Positions 23,789-33,779 of a stretch of 64,000 nt of DNA are shown here, in pieces. The stretch's first letter is position 1, and each line of letters begins with the position of its first letter. The stretch is from Aureobasidium sp. EXF-3400 (Eukaryota > Ascomycota > Dothideomycetes > Dothideales > Saccotheciaceae), in NCBI GenBank assembly GCA_024195585.1, contig SWBL01000233.1, positions 1 to 64,000 of the forward strand, given 5' to 3'. Both the position numbers and the translations under genes were made by a program. The notes under the pieces are model-generated. The model saw nothing but the letters and a program-made list of their open reading frames with translations. It made no database searches and was not told where the DNA came from.

Positions 23789-24508
23789 ATTCTTCCTCCC
23801 TTCCTTTTTTCCACAAGGACAAACAAACAGACAAAAACGAATGCAAGAGGTCGAAAGTACCACAACCAAACACAGTGAGAACAGAAGAAAGGAAGTGGAT
23901 TTGGCTGACGAAGTTTCTACGCGAAAAGGGATCATGCACGTATCATCATCACAATCATCGGTTTCGCTGTCGCTGTTGCAATCTCCGTAGTTGCATACCA
24001 TTGAATCAAAAGCTACTTGCTCAAAGCCGTTACTCTGTTCCTGATTCTCAAATCTTGGATCCTTGCTCCTTTCGCTTGGACTAAGAGACTCTGGCTCAGT
24101 ATCACCGATCTGCGATGGATGGTTGCTCCTTTTGCTTGGGTGTGGGCTTGCATCAAGAAAGGTTTGCTTTGGGTCTTGGGACTGGTCGAGAAGGTCAAGA
24201 TTGGCAAGCCGAAGTTTCCAGATTTTGACGTGTGGAGGATGGAACGATTCAAGAGACCTGAGTGGCTGTCGTGGCCTCACTGGAGCTTCAAGCTCCCCGG
24301 TGTTGTCAAGGATGGGTATGAGGTCTTTGCGCCTGATGGTGTACAGGCAGTGGAAGAGGTTCTTGAGGAGCTTTGAGCACAACGCTCTCGCTGGTCTCGC
24401 TCGGAGATCTCATGGAGATGGTAGTGCCACAGTAACAAGAGTGGCCTTTTTCGTAAAGTCGTAAAGTAAATGCAGCATTCCATGCCTGCTTCCTTCTTCA
24501 ATTCCTCC
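23789..24508. other. Intergenic between DUF7918 gene and PMP24
   Basis: About 720 bases between converging stops. It contains an open plus-strand frame (24005-24376) listed separately as a doubtful small gene; otherwise nothing seen. Confidence 0.4.
24005..24376 (+). CDS. Doubtful small Trp-rich open frame, no start codon
   Basis: About 124 codons open to TGA/TAA-free end at 24376. It begins hydrophobic (AVTLFLILKSWILAPFAW) and becomes Trp-, Lys- and Pro-rich (KPKFPDFDVWRMERFKRPEW), ending acidic (AVEEVLEEL). This looks more protein-like than the other frames here. No ATG precedes the hydrophobic part. In the same frame just upstream, 23909-24001 encodes another hydrophobic stretch (IIITIIGFAVAVAISVVAY) but is cut off by TGA at 24002-24004 and also lacks a start. 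No short intron that removes the TGA is evident. It could be a decayed small membrane protein, a missed multi-exon gene, or chance in a 3' region. I do not recognise it. Confidence 0.22.
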   Translation: MKSYLLKAVTLFLILKSWILAPFAWTKRLWLSITDLRWMVAPFAWVWACIKKGLLWVLGLVEKVKIGKPKFPDFDVWRMERFKRPEWLSWPHWSFKLPGVVKDGYEVFAPDGVQAVEEVLEEL

Positions 24509-25312
24509 TCATTTGTTATGCACCAAGAAGTTCCTGAACGAATCCCAATGATCGGCATTATCGTACCTGTCAAACAAATTAGCAAAACCCCTTCCAGCCA
24601 TAGAAACAGCAGCAAAACCCACAAATAAGTCATCGAACTCCTCAAACTCGGCTGCAGCATATCAGGATAAAACCTAAACAACCACATCACACAAGCCCAA
24701 CTCAAACTCGCAAACACCGGCCAAGCATGTTTCCTAACCAACTCTCTATTCTTATCCGACAGCCCCACAATTCCCATTCCACCTCTACCTCCATATTTAC
24801 CTCCTAGTAGTGTATTGTCACCTCTGGGTTGCACAGCCAGAGATGCAGCAGCGAGTACCACTCTCGCAGCCACGTAAATGACAATCTGTTGATTAACACT
24901 GCTTCTGCTGCGACCGAAGACCCACCAACCTCCCATGGCACCAGCGATGAAAGAATCAGAGGATAATTCTTTGCCTTGGGGGCGTATGCTTTTTTGCGCC
25001 AGCATCAAGAATTTGTAGAGGAAGGCAAAGGTTGCTAGGTTGCGGGCATGTTGTTTTGTGGCTTTGAGGACGGAGGAGAGTTTGGAGGATAGAGGGCCAG
25101 AACGGAAGAGGAGAATCATGACTAGAGCGTGTGGGAAGCGGACTTTTGTGCCGTAGACGAGGCCATTGCGGAGGGCTTTTAGGAGGGAGAGGGGTGGTTG
25201 GTAGGCAGGGTTCAGGAGGATGCGGGTTGCCGTTGCCTGTGGAGTGTGGTTAGTGATGTGGTAGAGAGGTAGGTGGTGGAGAGGAGCAGACTTGGAGGGC
25301 TGAAATGTCCAT
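24509..25312 (-). CDS. PXMP4: Peroxisomal membrane protein 4 (PMP24), Tim17-related
   Basis: Integral peroxisomal membrane protein of the PXMP4/PMP24 family, distantly related to Tim17/22. Exons 25312-25292, 25236-24623 and 24566-24509 encode 230 residues. Family features: ALRNGLVYGTKVRFPHALVM near residue 25, then AGAMGGWWVFG in a glycine-rich membrane segment, and the conserved end YDNADHWDSFRNFLVHNK produced by splicing out a 56-base intron with a GTGGGT donor. The first exon is only seven codons (MDISALQ) and uses a weak GTCTGC donor, so the start is the least certain point. Function in the family is unknown beyond membrane location. Confidence 0.88.
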
Positions 25313-25832
25313 CTTGAGTAGTGTTTGGCAGGTGTGTCGTGTGAGGGTGTTCAAGTGGTGCTGTTCAGCTTTCAGGTGGATGCAGTATTCGTTGCTGTCG
25401 TCGAGGCTCAAGGAGCAGAAGTCGAGTTGGTAGAATGGAAAGTTGCGGTGGTCTAGGTCAAGTAGAAGCAGCTGATCATTGTCTTCAAGCTCTCATGTGT
25501 CCTTTGACATCTGAAGGGCCAGCCGAGGGACGCTTGCCGGCTCTCGAAAACATTCCAATAGCCTCGGTACATGTATACCCCGGACTTCTTGGCCCATGAC
25601 GTCGACAGATCTCGCATGTGATTGCTCAAACTCTAATGCTTTGAACCTCTTCTCCTTCAACATCACGCAGTATTGAAGTCGAACAGCAAACATGGTGTTG
25701 TCTGGCCTTTAAGATATACTAATATTGGGTTATGTCAGTCTATGGCTCTATAAGATCGGAGCACAACATCAACTTCTTTGCAGACATGGTGCAGAGGAGT
25801 GTGCAGAAAATGTTTGGACGGTAGGTATTTAT
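25313..25832. other. Intergenic upstream of PMP24
   Basis: 520 bases. A minus-strand frame with ATG at 25693 and 66 codons ends at 25493; it has no recognisable features. Nothing else seen. Confidence 0.4.
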
Positions 25833-26538
25833 CTACTGCGACAAGCTCGTAGCAGCAGCAGCAATCATTTGCTCCAGAGCGGCCACTCGCTTCGAGAGAT
25901 CCTGTCTGACAACAACCTCGTCGGCCAACTTCTGGTGAAGGACCGCGACCTCGCTGTAATGCTTCTCCTGCTGAGTCTTGAGTACCTCCTGTTGGGTTTC
26001 AAGCTCCGCCACACGGTTGAGAAGTGCAGTGGCAGTAGCATCGGGTGCCTATTGCAGATAGGTCAGTCGCTGTAGAAGATACTCAAGCAGAAAAACTCAC
26101 TTCTTCTTCTTCTTCTTCTTCCTCGTCCTCCTTTGGATTGGCATCGCACCCACCATGGCCTTTCAATCTGCAGAAGGCGCAGGCAAGGCTCTGACCTTCC
26201 GTGCGCTCAGCATAAACACGACACTTCCTCTTAGGTTCCTTTTTCTTCTTGTCCCAGCACTGCTTGCAATGGCCGGCAGGAGCATCCTTGCCAAAGTTCG
26301 AAAGCATAATAGCATTGGCATCGTGATATTTGCGCAGAGTGTTTAGAGCAGTGGTGGCCTTGGTCTTGTTGTTGCCGGAGGCATCTGCGAGCATCTCGTT
26401 CCAGCGGACGGTGGTGACAGACCACCACTCTTGCTCGATTGTAGGTCTCTGAAAACCCGCGATGGCGGCGGGAAGGTTATCGGTGGACAGACCGGCGCGA
26501 GTGGTGGGGCCGCGAACCCTGGTGGTAGAAGTATTCAT
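25833..26538 (-). CDS. Six-cysteine (binuclear-cluster-like) protein with C-terminal coiled coil
   Basis: Two exons, 26538-26101 and 26048-25833, give 217 residues. Residues 91-131 hold six cysteines in the order C91-x2-C94-x11-C106-x13-C120-x2-C123-x7-C131, embedded in basic sequence (KKKKEPKRKCRVY). This resembles the pairwise layout of fungal Zn2Cys6 clusters, but the first loop (x11 instead of x6) is longer than canonical. A run of about ten Glu follows, then exon 2 encodes a Leu/Gln/Glu-rich helix (about 156-200) typical of a coiled coil. The order cluster, linker, coiled coil resembles DNA-binding dimers. DNA or zinc binding is inference; the gene is not assigned to a named family. Confidence 0.7.
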
Positions 26539-26951
26539 TGTTATGGCGAGGTTGAGCGACGGTGAGGTTGATGGTACGTGCCGAGTTCACAACAAAAAGT
26601 AAACAAAGCTATCAGTGAAAGGATTCTACGGTGGGCGCTTAAGGCGAGATAGAAGATACAGAAATTGGTATTCCCGCGAATTTACAAAATAAGAACGTAA
26701 CAAAGTTGATGATTCGCGAAACGCTAAAGATCAGAATAGTTGCGGAGTTGTCATTCTAGCCGATCAAATGATCCTGACATCGTGATACATTACTGGAGTT
26801 CAACTGGAAACTCGAAATTGCTGCTTCGTTCTAGGGCTTCTGCCGAGGACTTCTACATACACCGAGGCTTCTAATCGAGAGATATCCCTCAATCCTCATG
26901 TCCTCTACACCGAATTGGTCCCCATATCGTCGACGGTGAAGAGTGGAGCGA
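26539..26951. other. Intergenic
   Basis: 413 bases between the six-cysteine gene start and the MYND gene stop. AT-richer than its neighbours; nothing seen. Confidence 0.4.
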
Positions 26952-28263
26952 TCATTCCTCCACGTCACTCTCTTGCACATCGTTGATCTCGTTACCAGGG
27001 ATTTCATTGCCGTTGTTGTTGTCGTTGTCGCTGACTGTGGTATCCCTGCTGTCGCTAGGCAATTCATCCGTTGTTGTAACCTCATTGTCGATGATGTCTG
27101 CCATCTCTCCGTCTTCTCTGTCTTCTGTGTCCTCGTCTCTCAGTCTGGCGTCACTGTACGCAAGCAAGTTCTGCTCGGTGATGAGTCTGAAGACGTTTTC
27201 TGCGTTTGTAGCTTGGGCGATCGGTCACGTGTGGTAGCCTACCACGGTCTACACGTTTACATGTTGTCCTTGCCTGTTTGAACAGCGGGAGAAGAACGTT
27301 GTTTAACCAATGACACATGGTCTCCACGTACTGGACGTCAAGCGGTTTCCTGTCCTCGCGCACGACGATGACGTTTCCAGTATTGGTATTTTGAATATGG
27401 TGACCGAAAACTTGCTTATCGGTATCGCAAGGAATTGATAGGAGTCTTGCTATGGGATTATTTTGGTCGAGGCCAGAGAGATCAGGGTTTCCCGTATAAG
27501 ATTCTGGTTTGTCCTGTAACACTATGCCGGTGTGTTGAGTAAGAAAAGTTGCATTTCGATCTCCAGGTTGTCTCCAAGGGGCGTCTTCCATCGTACCTCT
27601 GAGATCGTAGCTCTTAATTGTCACTGCCTCAAAACGTGGCGCGTGGCGTTCTTTCACAACCCCATCGCAGTTGATACGCACACCACGGACGCCTCGGAAT
27701 GCACTCAGAATTTTGTTGAAGACTGACGTCCCCATGTCTACAGGTCGGTCTTTAGCGTTCTTTACGAATGCGATGACAGGTCCCCTCCAAGAAGTGTCTC
27801 CAGTCAGAGTTTCAATACACCGATTGACCTCCAAATTCGCAGAGGGCATGTCCTCCTGCTCCGGAGCACTAATGTGGATGTACTGGCATAAGGGGGTGTG
27901 AAGCGAGGTATCTGTGAAGCGACTGTCGTATGTGTTGTAGTCGCAAGAGCAGGTAGACGAACAACCATTGACTCGTAGACAGCTTTTCTTTGAGAGAATT
28001 ATACCATTCCATTGCGGCCACTTGCGTTGACCCGCAAGCCTTGTGAACTCGGGCTCTGTACCGTTCACCGGGAAGAGGAGTGCCAACACCTTTCCTGGAT
28101 AAGGGCCTCTTTCAAGCAGCCCAAATTTCTGGCAGATGAGCTTGTGATTTGGCAAGTCGTCCAGTCAGTGAGAGCGACCACAGTAGTGAATATCGCTGCA
28201 GCCTACACAAAGATTGCCCGGGAGAGGACAAACAGCGCATACATTGTCTACGCTGCGTTCCAT
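26952..28263 (-). pseudogene. MYND zinc-finger protein gene interrupted by an in-frame TGA
   Basis: The reading from ATG 28263 starts with a MYND-type finger: CAVC, CVGC, HYCGRSH and HKLIC in the right order. Codon 33 is TGA (28167-28165), inside the finger between its seventh ligand (His for the usual Cys) and the last His/Cys pair. After the stop the frame runs on intact for over 300 codons to a donor after 27255, then exon 27199-26952, with an acidic Asn/Asp-rich tail. Ignoring the stop it would be about 418 residues. Downstream residues include LLERGPYPGKVLALLFPV and several Cys pairs. Options: recent pseudogene, strain polymorphism or sequence error, or stop readthrough (context UGA-CUG). 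The 3' intron donor (GTGTAG) is chosen by frame. Confidence 0.6.
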
Positions 28264-28891
28264 GTCGGCGAAAGATACTGTAGGTATCTGATGGCGAGGT
28301 GACAGACTCAAATACCCGAGAAGTAAGAAGGGAGACCAGAGTCGTGTAGAGTTCGCTGTCCAATAAGGAATCTGTTTGGCTGATCAGTCACCTGCAAAGA
28401 TATCATCAGCGGATGATCCACTCACGCGTTATTTGATAGCTAGAAGGTAGAGCTGAGTTCAAGTGTGCTGATGTCCAGGACTGCGAAGTTCGGGACGAAA
28501 ACGCTGAATGCTGGTGATAATAAGAATTGCAATTGAGATACTTTGTTGTTGTATCAATGGTATTGAAGGAGTCAAGTAATGGTCGGGAGGAATCGTGTAA
28601 GAAGAGATGGAAGGTCGGGGCTGGCTTCGATCAGCCAAAGGCAATAGACGCAGGAGCGAGCGAGAAAGAAATTCGGAAAGCGCGATGATGGAAGCGACTG
28701 CGGTATAGACATCCATCTGCTCCTATCAATATGAGTGTTCCCAGCGAGCAGACAAAAACGAAAACTTGACAAACAAAAAAGATTGTCAAACAGGGTATCA
28801 AACTAGGTAGCAACACCTTTTCTACTCCTCTCCAATGCACTTCAACCAACCCTTTCTCCCCAGACTTCTCCAAGTCCATCCATCTTGCATC
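28264..28891. other. Intergenic
   Basis: About 630 bases between the MYND gene start and the RPA12 stop. Short frames only; none convincing. Confidence 0.4.
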
Positions 28892-29499
28892 TCAGTTGTT
28901 GGTATTGAACCTATCAATTATTAGCCACTTTTCTCGCTCCCCTCACCCTCTCATCTCCTTCTCCCTTTGCACTTACTTGTAATCACACTTAGGACACCTA
29001 TAGAAAACCGTACTTCCCTCATCTGCACCTCTCAACTGCACATCTCTATATCTCATTTCAGGGTTTGCACACTGAGGACATGCTGTAGTTGTCATAGCCC
29101 AAGTCTCTCTGTCCTCAGCAGACAAGACTTGGATCTCAGAGCGTGCGTCACGTAAACGAGATGGGAATGCTGTAGCGGCGGATTCGGTGGTGGTGGATGT
29201 AGGCCAGATGTCTGTTGCAAGAGGCGAAGAGAGTGGTTAGAAAATGTAAATGGGTGGTTTTGCTTTTGGAGTTTTTTCTGCTGGAAGATTTGAGGTTTCG
29301 AGCTGGAAAAAGTGTGGCTTCTTTGGCTCTCTGGCTCTTTCTTGAAATTCGATGCAAAAGACGATAGAACGAAAATAGAAAACTCACTCTTGTTTCTCTT
29401 GCCGCACACATCGCAATCAATGTTTGCCTGCGAGGCAGGGCATCGCTCCAACAGACCACCGCAGTCGTTGCAGAAAAGAAGAGCTCCGACCAAAGACAT
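28892..29499 (-). CDS. RPA12: RNA polymerase I subunit A12.2
   Basis: Small zinc-ribbon subunit of RNA polymerase I, needed for rRNA transcript cleavage and termination in the nucleolus. Exons 29499-29388, 29211-28977 and 28910-28892 encode 121 residues, matching the family's about 125. N-terminal zinc ribbon: C10, C13, C29, C32 in FCNDC and CDVCG. C-terminal TFIIS-like ribbon: CPQC, then RGADEGSTVFYRCPKC with the acidic DE hairpin that enters the active site. The last exon is 19 bases and supplies FNTNN and the stop, equal to the usual family ending. Intron 1 is 176 bases, long for this window. Assignment is secure although no exon alone is a full-length frame. Confidence 0.93.
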
Positions 29500-29873
29500 A
29501 TTGTATAAGAATTGGAAAATGTCGAAAGATAAATTGATGAGCTATCAGAAGAGGTCGCGGCGTCGAGGAAGAGTTATGGAAGGAAAAAAATCTTGGTATG
29601 GGGTTGCATAAGCGTGCATAATCACGTGTTGCATAAAACCGCAAACGTTCACAGTCAAAGCAGTCAGAGTGGTAGAAAAGCAAATCCAATGAAATAGTAA
29701 TCGCTTTTGTCTTCAGAGTAAAAATTATCAACTATGAAAATGTTCGTTCCAAAGCCACCACTGTGCCGTGTGTGCTTTTTGATGCAACCCATCTGACCCA
29801 AAGAAAGGACGCCGCCCCAATGCAGTACGCAATACCAAATATAACATCGACAAGAGAGGATGTGCACAACCCT
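29500..29873. other. Intergenic upstream of RPA12
   Basis: 374 bases, AT-rich in part (29640-29740). No gene seen. Confidence 0.4.
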
Positions 29874-32174
29874 CTACCATGCCCAACTACCCCTTCTAGC
29901 TCCAGTGCCCCAGTTGCCACCAAGACCCGTGCCCGAGGCGCCAGTCTTGACCATATCCTTTTCCTGGCGTGCCCATTCGCGGATATACTTCTTGAGTGCT
30001 GTCCATCTCGCACAACCACCTTCCTCGAGCAGTTGATCTGAACCATCATCTCTGCCTTCAAAGTCCTCACCTAGTCGAATGTAGCCACGAGGCATCTTCT
30101 TGGCAATCTCGTCATCGTGTCGAAGGTCGGAGATCGGGATGTGGCTGATCTTGCACAACTCCTCGTCGAAGGATCGAGCGATGGTTGGGTAACCCAGAGA
30201 GAGATAGTTGTATACTTGAGTGATGAACGAGTCGGGGAATTCGCGCTCCATCACCTCGTCGAGATCTTGGTCTTCGCTTAAGATGATGTCGATTCTGTTG
30301 AAATCCATAGTCTCCGGTGGTGTTTGAGGTAAGATCATCGGTGGTGGTTGGCTGAAGGGACCCTCGAACGGATTGGGACGTTCAACAGCTGGTGTCATCA
30401 GACCAGTCTGGGTGCCTGCTGTTGGAGGAGCAAGACCATCCTCGCCAGACTTGTGGTCATCAACGCAGAAGCCTCCCCAAAGTCCGCCGCCGCTCTGTGA
30501 AGTCGTGCTCTTTTGGCTGTAGATGGTGTGCTGACTCTTTTGTACGGACTTCTGATGTGTTGAGGGATCTCCCGATTCCTTCTTACCGCCCCAAAGACCT
30601 TCTGGTGACACTTCTACCTGGGACTGCTCAGTCAAATAGCACATTTGACTACGCAGCTGGTTAGACCCTTGAGTGACATCGAAACGTGCAGGTTCTGGCG
30701 AGGCAGATCGAGGGAACTTCAAATCAGAACCAAGCATGGGCGGACGTGCTCTGTCGCGCATGGCTCGTGCCTCACTGTCAGGGAATCTGGAGCTAGCAAA
30801 GTCATGACCTCCAGGGTTCCACCATGGCGAAGGCTTGACAGAAGACTTTCTCCTTGTTGTGCCAGCAGCTAAACGTTCTTGCTCCATCTCTTCAAAGTGT
30901 TGATGCATTTCGCGAACCTCGTATGTTCCGTGAGTCGAACCACGGCCGTGTGGTGTGCGTACGTTCATCATATAATCGTCATCATCGTGACCCTCCCAAG
31001 TCGCTGGGCGATCGTCCATCTCCTCATCTTCATCTTCACTCTCACCATTCATGAAATGTGCGACAGGCTCGTGAATATCCGAGTTGGGGAAGGCTGCCAG
31101 TGCTTGTTCCTGGAGCTTCGCTTGAGCCTTTCTGCCTTCAAGCTCGAGAAGGTAGCGACTGAAGGTCTCGTCAACACTCTCACGAATTCTTGTAGCGTGC
31201 TTGTATGCAGGATTGCTAATTGGCTCCATAGCCGCTCCAAGCGAGAAGTCGTTGGACGAGGGACTGGTGGAAAGACTAGGAGGAGCACTAGGCTCACTTT
31301 CGGAGCTCTCGATGGTTTCGAGCTCGGGCATACGGAACGAATGGCTGCGAGCTGAGTCGGATCGATCTTTTCGGCGTGCGAAGGGCATGACGAATCGGGG
31401 ATACTCGGTCGGCGAAGTCGTGGTCTCACGGTTGGCGATAGTGATCTGCTGACCTATGTTGTTGTATGCGACTCTGGTCTCCTCTCCGGGTGACATATCT
31501 GTCCTATGATTTGCAGACCAAGAAGGCTTCTCATCTGAGTTCTTTCGCGTCCGACTCGACGTGTCGATCAGCTGAGGAGCAAATTTGCGCTTTGGCTTCT
31601 GGACAGGGGCGTCTTGAGGCTGTGACGAAGGAGACACCGCCTCGTTAGGGGGAGACCTCGTCTGAGGAGAATTTGCGGCAGGAGAGTTCGATTGGGGAGA
31701 CTTTGACTTTCCGCGATTGCTATTGGATGTCATCTCGATGGGTTGTGGCAGGAAGCGAGATTTGGGCTTCTCTGCTGGCGGATCTGATTGTCGATTGGTC
31801 TTGGTGCTTGTCTCGACAGGTTCAGGAGCGAATCGTCTGGCAGATTGTGGTGTTGATTGTTCTTTGTCTTTGCTGCTCTTTACACTGGTCTCGACGGGCT
31901 CAGGTGCGAATCTTCTAGCAGGCTGTTGTGTTTCTCGAGAGCTCTTTGTACTTGTCTCGACAGGAACCGGACTGAAGCGCCTCGGCGGAGATTGAGTGGC
32001 AGCTTGACCATTCGTGTTGGCGTCTTTGCTGCTTCGTGTTGTAGTCTCGGCGGGTTGTACATTGAACCTTCGGGGGGCAGCGTTCTCGTCGGACTGTGCG
32101 GCTTGACGACTCGACTTGGAAGATGTCTCGACTGGCGTCGGATCGAACCGGCGACGTGGCTGGTCGGAGGACAT
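29874..32174 (-). CDS. Large disordered protein with N-terminal repeat motif and conserved C-terminal block
   Basis: Single exon, 766 residues. The first about 215 residues contain about seven copies of a motif of the type (P/A)RRFxPxPVETSxKSS, at about residues 6, 33, 62, 84, 108, 137 and 195, progressively degenerate (the last is KRKFAPQLIDTSSRTRK). A Ser/Pro-rich disordered middle follows with an Asp/Glu stretch near 385-400. The C-terminal about 130 residues look ordered: ILSEDQDLDEVMEREFPDSF, then SLGYPTIARSFDEELCKIS and a Gly/Trp end. I recognise no named domain and do not assign a function; short repeated basic/Pro/Thr motifs suggest a binding or phosphorylation array. The ATG at 32174 directly precedes the first repeat. 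Confidence 0.8.
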   Translation of the reverse strand: MSSDQPRRRFDPTPVETSSKSSRQAAQSDENAAPRRFNVQPAETTTRSSKDANTNGQAATQSPPRRFSPVPVETSTKSSRETQQPARRFAPEPVETSVKSSKDKEQSTPQSARRFAPEPVETSTKTNRQSDPPAEKPKSRFLPQPIEMTSNSNRGKSKSPQSNSPAANSPQTRSPPNEAVSPSSQPQDAPVQKPKRKFAPQLIDTSSRTRKNSDEKPSWSANHRTDMSPGEETRVAYNNIGQQITIANRETTTSPTEYPRFVMPFARRKDRSDSARSHSFRMPELETIESSESEPSAPPSLSTSPSSNDFSLGAAMEPISNPAYKHATRIRESVDETFSRYLLELEGRKAQAKLQEQALAAFPNSDIHEPVAHFMNGESEDEDEEMDDRPATWEGHDDDDYMMNVRTPHGRGSTHGTYEVREMHQHFEEMEQERLAAGTTRRKSSVKPSPWWNPGGHDFASSRFPDSEARAMRDRARPPMLGSDLKFPRSASPEPARFDVTQGSNQLRSQMCYLTEQSQVEVSPEGLWGGKKESGDPSTHQKSVQKSQHTIYSQKSTTSQSGGGLWGGFCVDDHKSGEDGLAPPTAGTQTGLMTPAVERPNPFEGPFSQPPPMILPQTPPETMDFNRIDIILSEDQDLDEVMEREFPDSFITQVYNYLSLGYPTIARSFDEELCKISHIPISDLRHDDEIAKKMPRGYIRLGEDFEGRDDGSDQLLEEGGCARWTALKKYIREWARQEKDMVKTGASGTGLGGNWGTGARRGSWAW

Positions 32175-33779
32175 GGCTAGATGTGCGATAGAATTATGCT
32201 TGGATGAAGCAGGCTGGGTGAGTGGAGAGAGGTACTACCTCATAACCTTGACCTAAGATAGCGAAAGCGGCTGAGGGGTCGTGTTGCGAGGTTGTTCGAG
32301 TCGTGCTGAGGGGCTCGACGATGGTGGAGGCTTCAAACAAGAAGTGAAGGGAGCAATGCTCGCACAATTGGAGTTGCAGTAACGAGTGCTACGGACCATG
32401 TTAGTGAGAATCTAGTGGGTGAGACGACAGGGGGACACTGCGTACTCCAGCTGTAATATGCGGGCTGTTGAAGGTGTCCGGATCGTCGGCTGAGTGCGTC
32501 GTGGCAGGCGTGGAGATGGATGAGTAGGCGGGGGACCGACGGTGAATTATGCAGAGTAACCAAGAATACAGTAGTCTAATCGCTGGAATGTCGTCGATGT
32601 CGTAGAAGTGAAGGAAAAACAATGGGAAGCCTTGACCGCTGGATGAGGCTGCAGAGAGACGACGTCGGAGGGTGAATCGTGATGACCGCAGAGCAGGAGA
32701 TCGGCGGATATGGAGAGACCAAGAACGGGGATATCGGCGCTGCTGTCCCAAAAAGCAACTCAAACTGTCTGACTTGTCCAAGACCTTGACGAAAAGAAAG
32801 CAATTCCCACAACAGGGCAACAAGGATAGGAATAGCAGACAGGAGAACAGAAATTTGTACACCGGTACCTTTGGACACCGCTTGTACCCAGCGCGCACCC
32901 CCCAATATTAAAACCATATGCTCGATCCCCATCGCTGTCCCGTCGCCGCCCGAACTAACAACTGCTTTCGTCAAAGGCGTCGCGGCGTTCTTTAGCCTAA
33001 GCTTGCCAAGCCCAGCACTTGCGCCCACATCTCCAGGATCATCGCATGCCTGGACCACTTGCAAGCAAACATCCGAACAACAACTCCATCTCTTCTTACT
33101 CTCCTTGTGTCCTAGAGAAACACTACATACACAAACGCGTACTCAACAGTATCACTTTCTCTCCCCTGTATATCCTATCTCAATATATTGTCTCAATTCG
33201 TGCGACAAGCTTCCCCAATGATGCTTCTTGCCGCTATTGGTTTTTCAAGTTTTACTCCACAATCTCAGCAAGAAAGCCCCAACGGTCGCGGTACAGCTGC
33301 AAAGTGAAGAATTCTAGCCCCCCAGCTGCCCCTGGGGCCTGTGCAAGCCTGATGCTAAGCTGAAGATCACGGCTTCTCGAACCCGAAGGTGTCTGAGTTG
33401 GGTACGCGTGCATGCTTTGTTGATATCAATATTGATAAGCATCTTACTGCTCTCTGTCCCAGGTCAAGGCCTAGCTGAGCTTTGCGATTGTATATCGTTC
33501 AGGCGCACTTCCAATCTTGCGGGGGTGGCTTTTGCGGAAGTTGACTGTCAACCTTCGTGCATGTCTGATGTAAGAGCTGACAAGGAGTTAAAATGTTCCA
33601 TGTGATGACAAGGAAATTGAAAAGCCATCATCTACTGTATGGCCGTTTCGATGGAGGTACATACATACATACATCATACTCATTTTACATTTTGATTTTG
33701 TGTTTACAGACATTCAAGATATAGCCTGTTGTTATGCATCTGTATTCTCTTTCATGCTAATTGGAAACAAAACAACTTT
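32175..33779. other. Intergenic, 1.6 kb, with a CATA microsatellite
   Basis: Between the repeat-motif gene start and the CCT4 stop. Short CATA tandem repeats lie at about 33661-33680. A frame at 33316-33605 encodes a hydrophobic stretch then a few Cys but has no ATG. No gene supported. Confidence 0.4.
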
